Part shown: in pieces, positions 32,880 to 47,400 of the stretch
Layout: each line of letters opens with the position of its first letter
Numbering within the stretch: position 1 is the stretch's first letter
Assembly (NCBI GenBank): GCA_022414725.1
Contig: CM039466.1
Coordinates: forward strand, 13,719,158-13,783,157
DNA length: 64,000 nt
Direction: 5' to 3'
Source of the DNA: Microglena sp. YARC
Lineage: Eukaryota > Chlorophyta > Chlorophyceae > Chlamydomonadales > Chlamydomonadaceae
The notes under the pieces: model-generated
The model's database searches: none
What the model was told of the DNA's origin: nothing
The model's input: the letters and a program-made list of their open reading frames with translations, nothing else
Program-made: the position numbers and the translations under genes

Positions 32880-35800
32880 AAGTTAATGCAAGAAGCAATC
32901 GAATGAAGGAAGATGTAAAGAATATAGCGGATAGGGTAGAACCTGTCCCAGAGGAAATCGTCCCGTTGGTAAGTGCGCGGGTTAAGTACTGCGAATCACC
33001 CACGACAACTTGTTCCCGAGCCGTTGATGATTTTGAAGATCCGAATCGCTAGCTGCTAGCATATTGATGACCCACAGCTGCATGCAATAAATCTTATTCT
33101 TGCCAGGTAGACCCCCCCCCCCCCCCACCCCCCCCACCCCCACCCCCCCCACCCACCCACACCCACACCCACACGCACCACACACACCACAAACACACAC
33201 AACCCCCCCAACCCCTTTTTCCCTTGACAACCACACAACACCTAGCATCTAACTCTGTTGTTTTATGTGAGATTGCTGCCTAAGTCTTGTTCATAACACG
33301 AGATTAATGAGTGGCCTAATACAACTGCTTCCCATTTACAACAACCAAGGCATTGCGGAAGAACTCTGCCAGCGTTGGATTATTCAAAGATGAGTTCAGG
33401 GCAGCGCAGCGGATGCGCAACACTGGGGGCATATTTATCCCCGAGGTAAGTCTGAAAGCTTCTCATAAGGGACATATTTTAATATCGTACAAAGTTAAAT
33501 TGTTTGATGGGAGACGGCCTAATTATGCATACATCCTTACCCGACCCGTGGCAAAATACTGTGCTCCGAGGGATATATAACCAGTGAACTGCAATATGAT
33601 ATAATGTCATCATATAATATCATATGATGCCGGCAGTCTTACTAGGTTAAAGTTACCACTTATATACAATATCATAAGATACAGCTTGTATGATATCTTA
33701 TGACATCATACTCGCCTTTGGTTAACATCATATGATATGCCGGTCCCTATATATTAGGCATTTAGTCTTGTTGAGGCCAACTAGTGGGCCAACCTGTATA
33801 ATTCAGCTTCCGATATTGCACTTTGGGATACACTCGCAAGCTGCCCCCCCCCCCCCCCACACCCACACCCACACACCCACACACACACCCACACACTCAC
33901 CCACACACACATGGGGAAGCACTGCACACCGCTTAGGAAATATGGTATGAATGATGTGCATTCAGGTGCATCGGTGTGGGTGTGTCTGGCTTTATCAGAC
34001 AGAGAATAGTGCTAATAGCGTATGCACATAAGCCTGTGGATGCGCTGCACAGTGACATGATTGAGATGCTACCACATACTGAGGATACCAGGGGAAGGAT
34101 TTTGATCAAGCTCTCTGTCTCTGTCTCTCGCTACACACACACAGACACACATGCGTTGTAGGACACATTTTTTTTTTTTACGACAACAGATCAAGCAGGT
34201 ACACAGACATACACAGGCACAAAAAAAAAAAAAGCCTAGTCACTGTAGTACAGATACTCAAGCTCATACCAATGCTACAAATAATGGCAATGCCATGCAT
34301 TTACGCCTTGACCGCCCATGCCTCAATCTTGCAACGTTTCGTAGGTTGTGCGCACAGCCTATCCGCCTGATAAGGCCCCCCACAGTCAGGCAGCAAACCC
34401 TGCCCCGTCCTATACCAAGACTGCAGAACAGCGTCACATGCCGAGGAAAGCACTCGGACCTGGACATCTCAATCAGCCGTCAATTCAACCTCCTAGATCA
34501 GCGTCTAGAGGTCAGCAGACAAACCGCACTTATTTGTATTTTTTATGGTTGGCTCATGGATTTGAATTGAAGGAGCAAATGCTGGCGTGCAATCTTTCTT
34601 TCATTCGGTGTTGGCTCATCATGTACTCATTTAGCATGACTATCGTACTGAGCATGTAGACATACCATTCCTGAGTAACTTGTTGAAGACATTGTGAACA
34701 ACTGAGGTCGCACGGATGCATATGATTTGAATGCACTATCAGGTACATGAGATAAATGGACGGATGGATGGAGAGCGTGTGTTATGCATTTGCCATGGAA
34801 GGCAGAATGAGACAACTGTTGCTGGTGGAGTCTGAGTCAATAAGATTCCCTGGGCAATACTGAGGAGTCAGCAACAATTGCCAGCACCATGTTTAAGTGT
34901 TATGAAAAAGTATTCAACAATTCTGAGAACATCTCTAAGACTTGCTTAGTTCCTTATCGCATGGTCAAGAGAGGCTAAATAAAGAAAACTCTTTTCTGGA
35001 ATGCAGGACGGCATACGTACGACTTTTCTGAGACAACCTTAAATATTCCTGGACAAGACTATGTATTGGCGAGGAGTCAAAGACGAGGTTCTGTCAGTCC
35101 CACAAGACGCTCACCGTCCCCTGTAAAGTGAGTTCTTGAACTCGAACTTGGTAATATAGCTCCATGGTGCTTTTTCGTTTTAAGCCCCTCCTGTCACGGT
35201 TGGGCAAGTCCTTTTAGCCTATTTGGACTACCCCTTGACTGTAACAACATACATGCATGGCTCCAGCCTTTAAAGCTGCTCGCCGTCTTTGGCAGTAACA
35301 TGATAAATTCAAATCAAAGCATTCTGATCAAAATATGCTTGAGCCAATCTCTTCATACAATCATTGATAAACTATGTCAGCAATTGATAAACAGATTCTT
35401 CACGAGCGAAAGTGAGTTTGCTCGTGAAGAATCTGAAGTTTGGGTTGGTTTGATTTCATGGTCTTTTAGCATTCAAGCTGCTCACCGTCTGCGAGCAGAG
35501 AAAACATGGGCAGTATTAACGCTACTAAATCACACTCATGCATACAAAATGCAATCGCATAGGTTTAAAGAGTCCAGGGAAAAGTCCAGGTCAAAGAAGA
35601 ATCTGAGGACATTGATGAGTGTAGTGTCTACTTATTTCTGGAAGGGGGGCCCCAGCCCCACCCTTGGGGGGTCTGGGGCCGCCCTTGATGTCAAGCTGTA
35701 CTATATACCCAAATTAAATGCTAGCCTGGTTCAGTGTCTACTTTGTAGACTTCTGGTCGAAGAGTGAATCTTGTGCACTTCTGGTTTGATTAAAGACGCA

Positions 35801-37135
35801 TATCTGCATCTCCTAAGTGATTGTTGCTGTCAATTTTGGTGGAAACTCTTCTCAAAGCAGGCAACACAGTTCTATATTTTCCATACAACGAGCCCCCCCC
35901 ATGAAGCATCTGCTCAAGCAACCCCTATTTGTCTTGTACCACGCCCAATAGAGATGTGAATTAACATTTTATCATTCTGTTGCCTCCATGTTTCTGAATG
36001 GTCTTTTTATCGTTCTGTTGCCACCATGTTTGTGAATGGTCATTTTATTACCTGTTGCCTCCATGCCAGGTCCCGTCCCATCTTCGCCCTTGATGCTAGC
36101 TTCCAGAACCGGTTGAACAGTGCATCTGGGCTTCCTCTGGCAGCAAGCATGACACACAAGGGAACTTCAGCATTTTATCATTCTGTTGCCTCCATGTTTC
36201 TGAATTGTCATTGATCACCTGTTGTCTCCATGTCAGGTCCCGTCCCATCTCCGCCCTTGATGCTAGCTTCCAGAACCGGCTGAACAGTGCATCTGGGCGT
36301 CCTCTGGCAGCAAGCATGACAAACAAGGGAACTTCAGCTTCACAGAGATCAACCTCTGCCCATCGAGAGAGTGGCCTTGGTTCAACAGCCGCTAGCCAGG
36401 GACATAGTGCTATGACCTATACATCTGATAGCAGACTGCCCACCATCTCATCCCAATCACCCAACCGAGGCCAACGTCCCTTCAGTGCTGTCAGCGACGT
36501 CGATGATGCCTTTTTCATTCGGGATGTAGATGAAGGACTTGCAAATGAGCCCAGTAGCAGACCTGTGAGCTCTATGCCCAAGCACCGCAACCCTGCCATG
36601 CCACCAGGACAAGGGACAGTGAACAGCCGCACAGGCACATCTACCTCTCGTGCCACAGCCTGCCTGTCAGCCACTCGTTACGATGGCCTCCACTCAAAAG
36701 CCATCCCTAGCGGGAGGGATACCAAGCCAGGCCAAGGCCTCCCTAGGGCCGACTATGTCTGGAATGTCAAGGTCCCTGCAGGATCTGTCATCACCTCACC
36801 GTCCTCAGCACTCTCCAGTGCTAGGCAGCATGTCCGTGCAGCCAGCGCCTCCCTGAGGAAGTATGCCATGCCTCAGACCCCCTCCGCCATGAGCACCATT
36901 GGCACCACCTATGCCAGGCGCCCTAAGGCCCCGTACTCTGGTGATGCCTCCCTCCCCACTCCCAGTGAGCGTATCGCAAGCAACTACACGCCATCTGCTC
37001 GGGGGCTTAGCCCAAGGATGCTTGAATTCCTGATGCCCGGGGGGATCAAGCCCGGGGCAGTTGGGCGGCTACCAATCCCAGAATGGCATGAAGTGGATGG
37101 GGCAGAAATTCTGGATGGAGCTCCTGAGGCTGATG
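32880..37135 (+). CDS. Dynein exons 1-5: Ser/Pro/Arg-rich N-terminal tail
   Basis: Five exons in phase. They read [80 protein letters not shown] and then about 300 residues of low-complexity Ser/Arg/Pro sequence ending [13 protein letters not shown]. This part is poorly conserved in dyneins, so its assignment rests on splice phase and continuity with exon 6. Exon 2 uses an AAG acceptor, which is weaker than the others. Confidence 0.65.
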
Positions 37136-38386
37136 GTAGGTTGGTACAATTATTAGTACAATTAAGAGGTAGCTAGATAGGCGCATTTTTCTTTCTTTCT
37201 TTTTTGTTCAGGAGACCCCCTTGACTCCGTTAAGCTGCGGGCACATTTGGAGTCCAGTGGGGCCCCAGGAAAAATGTCATCATCTTCATCATCATCATCA
37301 TCATCATCAGATAAGTGACCAGCCTGCATCATCATCATCATCAGCAGCAGTAGTTAGGTGACTAGCCTGCATTTGATGCAGAAACATTCAGACAATGATG
37401 CCTTGTGCTATTGATCTCACTTGTTTTTCCAGGTTGCCACTTCTTGACCCTTCACACTTCTTTAGTTGGGTTGTCAATATGATCCTGGTTCTAAGATTAT
37501 CGCGCAATATATCCTACGGTATTTTTTGCTGTGCCGTACGATAGTGTATTACATTACATTGTCGTCGACAGGCCATTGTTGGTCCAAAACAAGCCCGCTC
37601 CTCAACCTCCGGGAGGGGTCTTCGAACGAATCCTAAAAAAATAAAGGCAATATTGCAGCAAGCAAGCATTATTATCAGCACTAATTCAATATGATATATG
37701 CAGATGTCACATGAAATTAGTGTGGATAATAAATTACCACCATGTCATACTCAACAGCAGTATTCTTCAGCTGTTTTAGAACCTCAAGTAAGAGCTCTAC
37801 ACCCCTGTGTCATTAATTCCACTCTTCTTGAACTTGAACTTGGTTACATAGCTTCAGCCAGCAATTTAGCTGCCCGCCGTCTTCCGCAGTAAACACAAAA
37901 TTACCAGGAAAATGTAAACGCGGACAAATCGCTTTTTTCTTCTTTTATTTTTTTCATTCCACTCTTTAACTTTTGTGTTTGCTAGGTGTTATGACGGCGA
38001 CCCGGAAGCACATGGCCTTCATGCCTCTCGAGCTATTTGACAACCTGGAGTATGAACGCCACTCCCCCGAAGAATGGGTACAGCTAGGTGCAGCATCAGG
38101 GGGCACTCCTGCTGAGACCAAGATATACCAGGTCCAAGGGGGGACCTACGAGTGGGTGCCCTGCTCCGTGATTGAATGGGTGGAGGAGGAGCGATCATTC
38201 CAAGTTCTCCTGGAGGGCAAGAAGCCTAAGATGGTAAAAAGGCTCAACCTCAGGTTCAAGGTGAGGCTACTTCTCGTGTGCATCATCATCATCGTCATCA
38301 TCATCATATTAATACAAGTAATAATACTAATGCTTATAATCATGATGATAATAATAATAATAACAATAACAATAATAATAATAATG

Positions 38387-38420
<34 letters not shown>

Positions 38421-41400
38421 AAACAAATAAAATAAACGAAATAAAAGGTGAGGCTGGTTTCCCTGTGTTCTAGTGCATAGTCTGCCTACAAACTGCACAC
38501 ATTTAGGAATGCGGCATACCTGATCACCCTGTTTGCGAACATGAGCTGTAGTTCTTTGCATCATTACACATTAATGCTCAGCCAGATTTTGAAAATGTTC
38601 ACTTCCGATGCATTTACAAGACTCCCTCCCTCCCTCCCTCCCTCCCTCCCTCCCTCCCTCCCTCTCTCCCTCCCTCTGACACACACACACACACACTCAC
38701 CCACTCCCTCCCTCGCCCACCCTTCTCATTGACCTTAAACCCTAGACCCTAAACCCTGAACTTGAGAACTGGCATGAGTTCAACACAATAAGCCCTCTTA
38801 GCCCACACCATGCATGCTCATACTATGCATGTACCATGTATACCATGCATTTACCACGCATACCATGTGCAATGTAGCCGCAGATACCATACCATACCAT
38901 ACCATACCATACCATACCATACCATACCATACCATACCATACCATACCATATCAAACTAAACATACCATACCATACCATACCACACCACACCATACCATA
39001 CCAAACCAAACCATACCCGGGTGCAAAACAACAGACCTTGTCCACACTCCGGTTGCGCTACTCTAATGCAGAGATGCATGCGGTGTATCTCTGTAAGGCA
39101 CCCCCATGCTGGCATCCATATCTAAAAATATAATTATCACAGTAGTACGAACTCAGGTCCTCAAGCAGTGAAACCATTGCTTGGGGTTCAGTTCATCAGT
39201 GTGTTTCTTTCTAGCCCCTCCTGATGTCATGGTCAGGCAAGTCCCTTTAGCCTGTTTGGCTACCCCCTGGACTGCAACAACATAACAACAACCATCTGTG
39301 ATGGGCCAGCCTGTTTGCTTGCACTGGGGCCAGCCACAGTTTTTCTTTCAAATCTGAAAGTGAGTTTTTCTGGCTTTCTAGTTTTAGGAAAGCGTTTTAA
39401 TAGCCTTCCAATAGTGTTTTGATAGCTATTTAGGTCCGTTTCGGACCATTTTGGGTGCAATTTTATAGCGGCAATTGGGGCCACAACAGGTTCAAAAGTA
39501 ACGATCGCTATGTATAGCGGTAGTAATCCCTGGCCAACCACCAATTCCATGATTGCATCTACCTTTGCAGGCGGAGGATCCGCACATGTTCGAAACCCGA
39601 ATCCTCAAATCCAAGGAGGAGCGAGATAAGGCTGAAGCAGAGTTACGCTTCTACTTCTACCTCGACAGTCAAACAGCCGAAGATGTCGTCCACACATACG
39701 ATTTCCACAAGGCCCTTGCCAAGATAGCAGGTCAGGTTCCCACCTTGCAGCCTAACGTTTTGGAGCCTGTGGGGAGGGTCTTGATAGACGATTGCGTGGA
39801 CTACTATGAGCGGGGCGTACGCCGCTCAACGCTGGAGTACCGTCGCAAGGATCCCATGGAAGAGGGCCGGCTGTTGGTCCTGAGGCTCCCGCCCAACAGG
39901 GTCAAGCCGCCGGCCTCAGCATATGGTATGCTGTCCATCACCCCCGATGGCGCACCTGCCGGTCTAGGTCCCAGCACCCCTTTTTATTCGCTGGTCAACT
40001 GGGCCAATGCAACAGCCTTTTGTGCGGTGCCATCTCTGCAAAATGCGATGACGCAGATCGAGGAGGTGGCTACAGCCATCCGGGAGCAGCCCCTATGGTG
40101 CCTCTCGCCCATCACCCCTGATTTCAGGGCCTGTGTAGGTGTGGGCGCCTTCTCTGTGGCAGAGGCTGGCCGCCCTCCATACCCTCTGGACAAGTTTGAG
40201 GCCATGCAGCTAAGCCATCAGCGTCAGGTAGCCCCCCCCCCCCCCCCCCCCACCACCACCCACCACCACCACACACACGCATACACATACACCTCCCATT
40301 GCTACCACTTATAATCCCACCTGCACCTACACACTCACCATCCCTCACGCAAAAACACTCATCACCCACCCACCACACAACACCAAACTACCCACCACAC
40401 ACCACACACACACACGCACACACACACATAAACATACACCTCCCATTGCCACCACTTTTAACCCCACCCGTACCTACACCCGCACCATCCCTTACGCAAA
40501 AACGCTCATCACCCACCCCACCCCACCACTCCAAAAAACTAACCACCACACACCACACACCACATACCACGCACCACACACCTCACACCACACACCTCAC
40601 ACCACACTCCACACACCACACACCTCACACCTCACACCACACACCACACTCCACACACCACACACCACACACCACACACCTCACACCACACACCACACAT
40701 CACACACCACACACACACCACACACCACCCCACACACATCACACACCACACACCACACACACACCACCAGGTCGTATCCCACCCGCACCTACACACGCAC
40801 CATCCCTCACGCAGAAACACTCTTCACCCACACCACCCCACCACGCACCACACACCACACACCACACCACGCCACACCACACACCAGGTGGGCTAGTTCA
40901 ATACAAGTACTGGAATCCATACAAGTAATTACACAATAATTATATTAAATTGAATCCATACATCTACCAGCATGTGATATCAATTGCAATACTGGTATAC
41001 AACCTTGTTTAATATAAACCTTTTGATTACACTTGTTTTCTTTATCAAGTAAAACAACTGTATGACGGATGGCTCAATGGAAGAGCTCCTCGAACGAAGA
41101 AGGTGCCGGGTTCGATTCCCTGCGGGTGCGCTTTAGTGGTCACGGTCGCTGTCAACCGCCATGGTAGCTTTGTCCAGGTAAAGTAGCAGCCCACTCCCTA
41201 CCGCCATAAGACGGGGCTCCCTTAATACCACGCCCCACCAGGCGTTATCATTACTTTTTTTCTTAAATAACCGTTTCTGCGCTGTTCAGGTGGGCAAGTT
41301 CATCAACTTGAAGCTTATGCAAGCGCTCAACATTGTGGAGAATAGTGAGTTGGTAGAGGTCATCAATAGCAATAGGGAAGAGTACCAGGACAAGGATGCC

Positions 41401-44400
41401 GGCCCGAGCAACGTGCAGAAAGCACTGCTGGTGCTGACGAAGATGAAGCTGGCCGACGCAGTCCATTCCATGCTGCAATACTCTGCTGAAGCCTACTCCG
41501 CCCACATGGAAAACTACATGCGCCTAGAGCCGGTTTCATTGGACAAGACCGGGTATGGCGGCATTGGCGAGGTGTTCTCCAGCGGAGCTCTGTTGTGTGT
41601 GTCCTTGGTGCAGCTGGCTGGCGGGGGGGTCTACAACCGCGAGGACATGCACAGAGCCCAGGTTGACGCAGATGCGGCTGCTACTTATGCTGCTGCTGCT
41701 GCCGAGCCTGCACCCGGGGCTGCTGCTGAGGATGAGGAAGAGGAGGATGGGCCAGTGGGCGCCAAGTCTATTAAGAGACCCAGGTTGCCGAAGAGGACTT
41801 CTGGACCCTCCTACAGGAAGCAGCTCAAGCCTCCGCCCGATAGCGATGAAGAGGGTGAGAAATCAAAATTGAAATTGTTACATCCCTGTAATACATTCAC
41901 TTACAGGGCGTGAAGTTAAGGACACCATAGTGGAAGCCGGAGCTAGCTATAGTCACCGTAGGACCACCTTATTAAAAAGAATCACCACCGATGCATGCAG
42001 AAGAGGGTGAGCATTTCAAGTGCACAATACAATTAACTTGCCCACTTATGGATAGGGAACAGCAATATGATATCATATGATAGCATGTCATCATATTATA
42101 TCATATTATATCAAATTATGCCGGCAGTCTGACTAGGCTAAAGTTACCATTTATATACAATATCATATGATGCAATTTGTATGATATCATATGATAGCAT
42201 ACTCGCCTTTGGTCAAAATCATATGATATGCCAGTCCCTACTTATGGACCAGTCTGCAGCAAACTAGCTCTATAAATAGGCTTATCCAATAGCCTTTAAA
42301 ATGAAACAAGCCTCTTTGGCAGTTTTCATCAGTCACAGTTGGCGAGAGCCCCGAAGAGGAGAAGCAATGTCTCATTCAGCTGGTCCCCTCCATGGACGCC
42401 GTGAGAAATGTGGCGGCTGGCCAATTCGGTGACATGTTTGATGCCATGAAGTAATTGACCACTTATGGACCAGTCTGTAGCAAACCAGCTCTTGAAATAT
42501 GCTTGTTCAATATTCTCGAAACTGAATTAGGCTTATCTAATGGCCTTTAAAATGAAACAAGCCTCTTTGGCAGTTTTCATCAGTTGCAGTTGGCGAGAGC
42601 CCCGAAGAGGAGAAGCAATGTCTCATTCAGCTGGTCCCCTCCATGGACGCCGTGAGAAATGTGGCGGCTGGCCAATTCGGTGACATGTTTGATGCCATGA
42701 AGTAATTGACCACTTATGGACCAGTCTGTAGCAAACTAGCTCTTGAAATATGCTTGTTCAATATTCTCGAAACTGAATTAGGCTTATCTAATGGCCTTTA
42801 AAATGAAACAAGCCTCTTTGGCAGTTTTCATCAGTTGCAGTTGGCGAGAGCCCCGAAGAGGAGAAGCAATGTCTCATTCAGCTGGTCCCCTCCATGGACG
42901 CCGTGAGAAATGTGGCGGCTTGCCGATTAGGTGACATGTTTGATGCCATGAAGTAATTTACCACTTATGGACCAGTCTGTAGCAAACTAGTTTTAGAAAT
43001 ATGCCCAATATTCTCGAAACTGATATAGGCTTGTCCAATGGTCTCAAAATTGAAACAAGCCTCTTTGACCGTTTTCATCAGTCGCAGTTGGCGAAAGACC
43101 TGAAGAGGAGAAGCAATGTCTCATCCAGCTGGTCCCCTCCATGGACGCCGTGAGAACTGTGGCAGCTGGCCAATTCGGTGACATGTTTGATTCCATGACT
43201 CAGATCATGGACCCGTACACGGCCTATGGCTACGAGGACAAGCAATTGTGCGGTGTTGATGAGTGGTTGAAGGATGCCCAGCTCGCCAAGTGTCGCAAGC
43301 GAGTCCATAATGTTGTGGAAGAGGGCATTTCAAGGTAAATGATGAGGATGATGATAATGGTGTTGATGTCGATGAGTGGTTGAAGGATGCCCAGCTAGCC
43401 AAGTGTCGCAAGCGAGTCAATAATGTTGTGGAAGAGGGCATTTCAAGGTAAATGATGAGGATGCTGATGTTGATGTTGATGATGTTGATGATACTGTTGT
43501 TGTTGATGATGATGATGATTATATTTCCTGGTGCCCTACTGGACTCCAAATGCGCCCGCGGCGTAACTGAGTCAAGGGGGAATTTTATGGAAGCAACAGC
43601 ATACAGTTTCACTGTCTTTGCACAGGAACCCCCTCCACTTTCTGTGGTGTTGAACTATGTCCTTGTCCACCTAGCCACCCACCCATTCACTCTACCCCCC
43701 CCCCCCCCCCCCCCCCATCCATCTACCAACCCACCCATCTACCCGCCAACCCACCCACCCACCTACCTATTGACCCACCTACCCACCCACCCACCCACCA
43801 ATTCATCTAGCCACCTATCCACCCGTCTACCCTCTCATTGATCCTTGCAGGTGCGAGGAGGTGGCTGCCCTGTTTGAGCAACCTGCCCAAGCACTGGACA
43901 TCGATCTGGACACCATCCTGGACGAGCTGAGCCCCATGGACACTCCACTAGACAAGTACGCCTCGTATATAGGCAAGTTCAGATCGGCTGCGGCAGCCGC
44001 TGTCAGCACCGCCCCCACTGAGGTGTGGCGTGGCCTGATGCTCGTCGACACTTCAGACCTCAAGGAGCTTTTGTGCAAGAAGGCCGCTGCTCTGGAAACC
44101 GCCCTGCTTGAGCAGCTCCTGGAAAAGAGCAATACCACGTACAAGGACGTGAGCAAGCAGTGTGAAGAGCTGTGCATTGACATCATGGCAGTGGCCGCCA
44201 ATGCTAAGGCCGTGTTTGAACTCAAGGCTCTGCTCACTAAGTGCGATGCGGACGTTGAAGATATGAGGAAGATGCTAGGCCTTGGTCGGGACCGGGACAA
44301 CTTCCGCATTGCCTACCGTAATGAACTTTTGGAAGATGACTTCGACCTGTCGGTGACTGCCCAAGCCTGGCCCGCAAAGATGGCTGATGCCTTGAATTCA

Positions 44401-47400
44401 GCCTGGCACAAGGTAAGCTATCTCTCAACAACTGTAGTATGTATGCGTGTATGTTTGTTTGTATGTATGTATGTATGTATGTATGTATGTATGTATGTAT
44501 GTATGTATGTATATATGTTTGTATGTATGCATGCATGTATGTATGTATGCATGTATGTTGAATGTATTTGTGCATTGTGCATTCTGCTTGTTGCACTGCC
44601 TGATCTTGCCTGCAACTTGTTACTTAAATGCATGTATGTTGTTTCAGTCCACGGGTAGACCAAATAGGCTAAATGGACTTGCCCAAACATGACAGGAGGG
44701 GGTATAACAAAAAAACACTGATGAATTGATCCTGAAACAATCGTTTTACCAACGGGGGCTGTGAGTTTGTGCTCAGTGATAAATTGATTTTGCGATGGAG
44801 TAGGATTAGATGAAAAGAAACTACTTGAGAGCATAGCTTTTCTTTTCAGTTGGGTTGGGCTGGGTTGGGAGCCAACCTTGAGTCCTTTTCTTTTCTTTTC
44901 AGTTGGGTTGGGTTGGGTTGGGAGCCAACCTTGAGTGCTTTTCTTTTCAGTTGGGTTGGGTTGGGTTGGGAGCCAACCTTGAGTGCTTTTCTTTTCTTTT
45001 CAGTCGGGTTGGGTACTTGGGTTGGGAGCCAACCTCGAGTGTTTTTCTTTTCAGCTGTAAGCAGCAGCTTCCATGCAGCTCATCTGACTGGCTATTCAGC
45101 CAAACCTGACGTAACCTAGTGCACCTTGAAACTGGCACAATCAGCTGTTCATAACTGCTGAAATCTTGGGGCGGAGCCTCGTGGCTTGCTCATGGAGCTG
45201 CCTAGAAGCTGCTGCTAGTAGCTGAAAAGAAAAGCTATGTTTCTTGTCTTGGCTTAGGTTGGTAGTCACCAGGGTACTTCCAAGCGCGCACTAATGCGCA
45301 CGCGCCAGCACGCTGCCCTTTTGAGTCCCAATGCGCGTTTCGCACAGTTTTTTGCAACCCCCTGTGGGCGCAGCAAGCATTTTTTGCGTTTTTTGCACTA
45401 CTAAGCACAGTTTTGTTTTCAAGTGCGCTAAAGCGCTGGCCAATTTGGTCAATGGAAGTGCCCTGGTAGTCACTTGGTTGGCTGGTTTCCTGGTTAGGAT
45501 TCTGAAGAGTATCAGAATGTAGCCAAATATTTAATGGATGGTGTAGATGCAGCCTGCCTAGAAGCTGCTTCTAGTAGCTGAAAATAATAACCATGCTAGA
45601 GAGCATGGTAAACTTGTCCAAGCTGAAGTTGCCCACCAAGGTCCTGGCGCCCATGTATACACAGCAGCAACAAAGGAACATGAGCCCCTCTTGTACAACT
45701 AGCCACCCAGCTGCTGCTAGTAGCTGAACATAATAACTATGCTAGAGACCATGGGAGACTTGTCCAAGCTGAAGTTGCCTACCGAGGTCCTGGCCACCAT
45801 GTATACACAGCGGCGACAAAGGAACATGAGCCCCTCTTGTACAACTAGCCACCCAGCTGCTGCTAGTAGCTGAACATAATAACTATGCTAGAGAGCATGG
45901 TAAACTTGTCCAAGCTGAAGTTGCCCACCTAGGTCATGGCGCCCATGTATACACAGCAGCGGCAAAGGAACATGAGCCCCTACTGTACCACTAACCACCC
46001 AGCTGCTGCCTGCCTGCTCCAACCTGCACCACCCCTACCCTGCTGTTCCCCTACCCACCCTTCTCTACCCCTGCCCACCCTGCTGCCTGCCCCTGCTCCT
46101 CTAGCCTCGTGGCTTGCTCATGAGGGTGCCTAGAAGCTGCTGCTAGTAGGTGACAATAATGACTATGCTTGAAAGCAGTATCAGCGTGTGGCATATAATA
46201 TGTTATACATCACATCGTCATGGACCGGCCATTGTTGGCCCAAAGATAATAATAGCTTTGCTGCATACAAGTCTCTTTTGCCTATTTGTCTAACCCTGGA
46301 CTGTAATGATAACGCCTAGTGAATGCAGAGCATTAATAAGCATGTCATGTTCCAGGGCAAGCTGAAGAGCCAGCGTGAGACGCTGAGCATGCTACCGAGA
46401 GTAAATAATTTAACGATTCTTGTCGTGTTTTATTTTTGTGTGCAGGTGAATGCAGAGCATGTCAAAGTCCAGGGCAAGCTGAAGAGCCAGCGGGAGACGC
46501 TGAGCATGGTATTGAGAAAAATCATTTTTATAATTTTCGTCGTGTTTTTATTGTGCAGGTAAATGCAGAGCATGTCAAGTTCTTGGGCTGGTTGAAGAGC
46601 CAACGTGAGAGCTGAGCATGCTACCAAGAAAAAACATGTTAACAATTTTCGGCGTGTTTTTATTGTGCAGGTAAATGCAGAGCATGTCAAGTTCCTGGGC
46701 TAGTTGAAGAGCCAACGTGAGAGCTGAGCATGCTACCAAGAAAAACCATGTTTACAATTTCCGCAGTGTTCTTATTGTGCAGGTAAATGCAGAGCATGCC
46801 AAGTTCCTGGGCTAGTTGAAGAGCCAGTGTGAGAGCTGAGCATGCTACCGAGAAAAAATATTTTTACGATTCTTATTGTGTTTTATTTTGGTGTGCAGGT
46901 GAATGCAGAGCATGTCATGTTCCAGGGCAAGCTGAAGAGCCAGCGGAAGGCGCTGAGCATGCTACTGAGAATAATCATTATTACAATTTTCGTCATGTTT
47001 TTATTGTGCAGGTGAATGCAGAGCATGTCAAGTTCCTGGGCAAGTTGAAGAGCCAGCGTGAGACGCTGAGCATGCTACCAAGCAAAATAATTTTACGATT
47101 CTCGTCTTTTTTATTTTTGTGTGCAGGTGAATGCAGAGCATGTCAAGTTCCAGGGCAAGCTGAAGTGCCAGCGTGAGACGCTGAGCATGCTACCGAGAAA
47201 AAATAATTTCACGATTCTTGTTCTGTTTTTTTCTGCAGGTGAATGCAGAGCATGTTAAGTTCCAGGGCAAGCTGAAGAGCCAGCGTGAGACGCTGAAGGC
47301 AGACATCGTCAACACGCAGCAGGCCTGCCAAGCGTACCGAAAAATTGTGGACGTTAATGAGGTGGCTGAAACCTCCCACAACGGCTCTCAGATTTCCAAT

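Noticed and set aside
41066..41136. Functional tRNA gene
   Set aside because: The anticodon loop lacks U33, the anticodon stem has a mismatch and the acceptor stem does not pair.
42260..43087. Mutually exclusive alternative exons of dynein
   Set aside because: The upstream copies are truncated and run into a stop without a matching donor, so they cannot replace the full exon 9.
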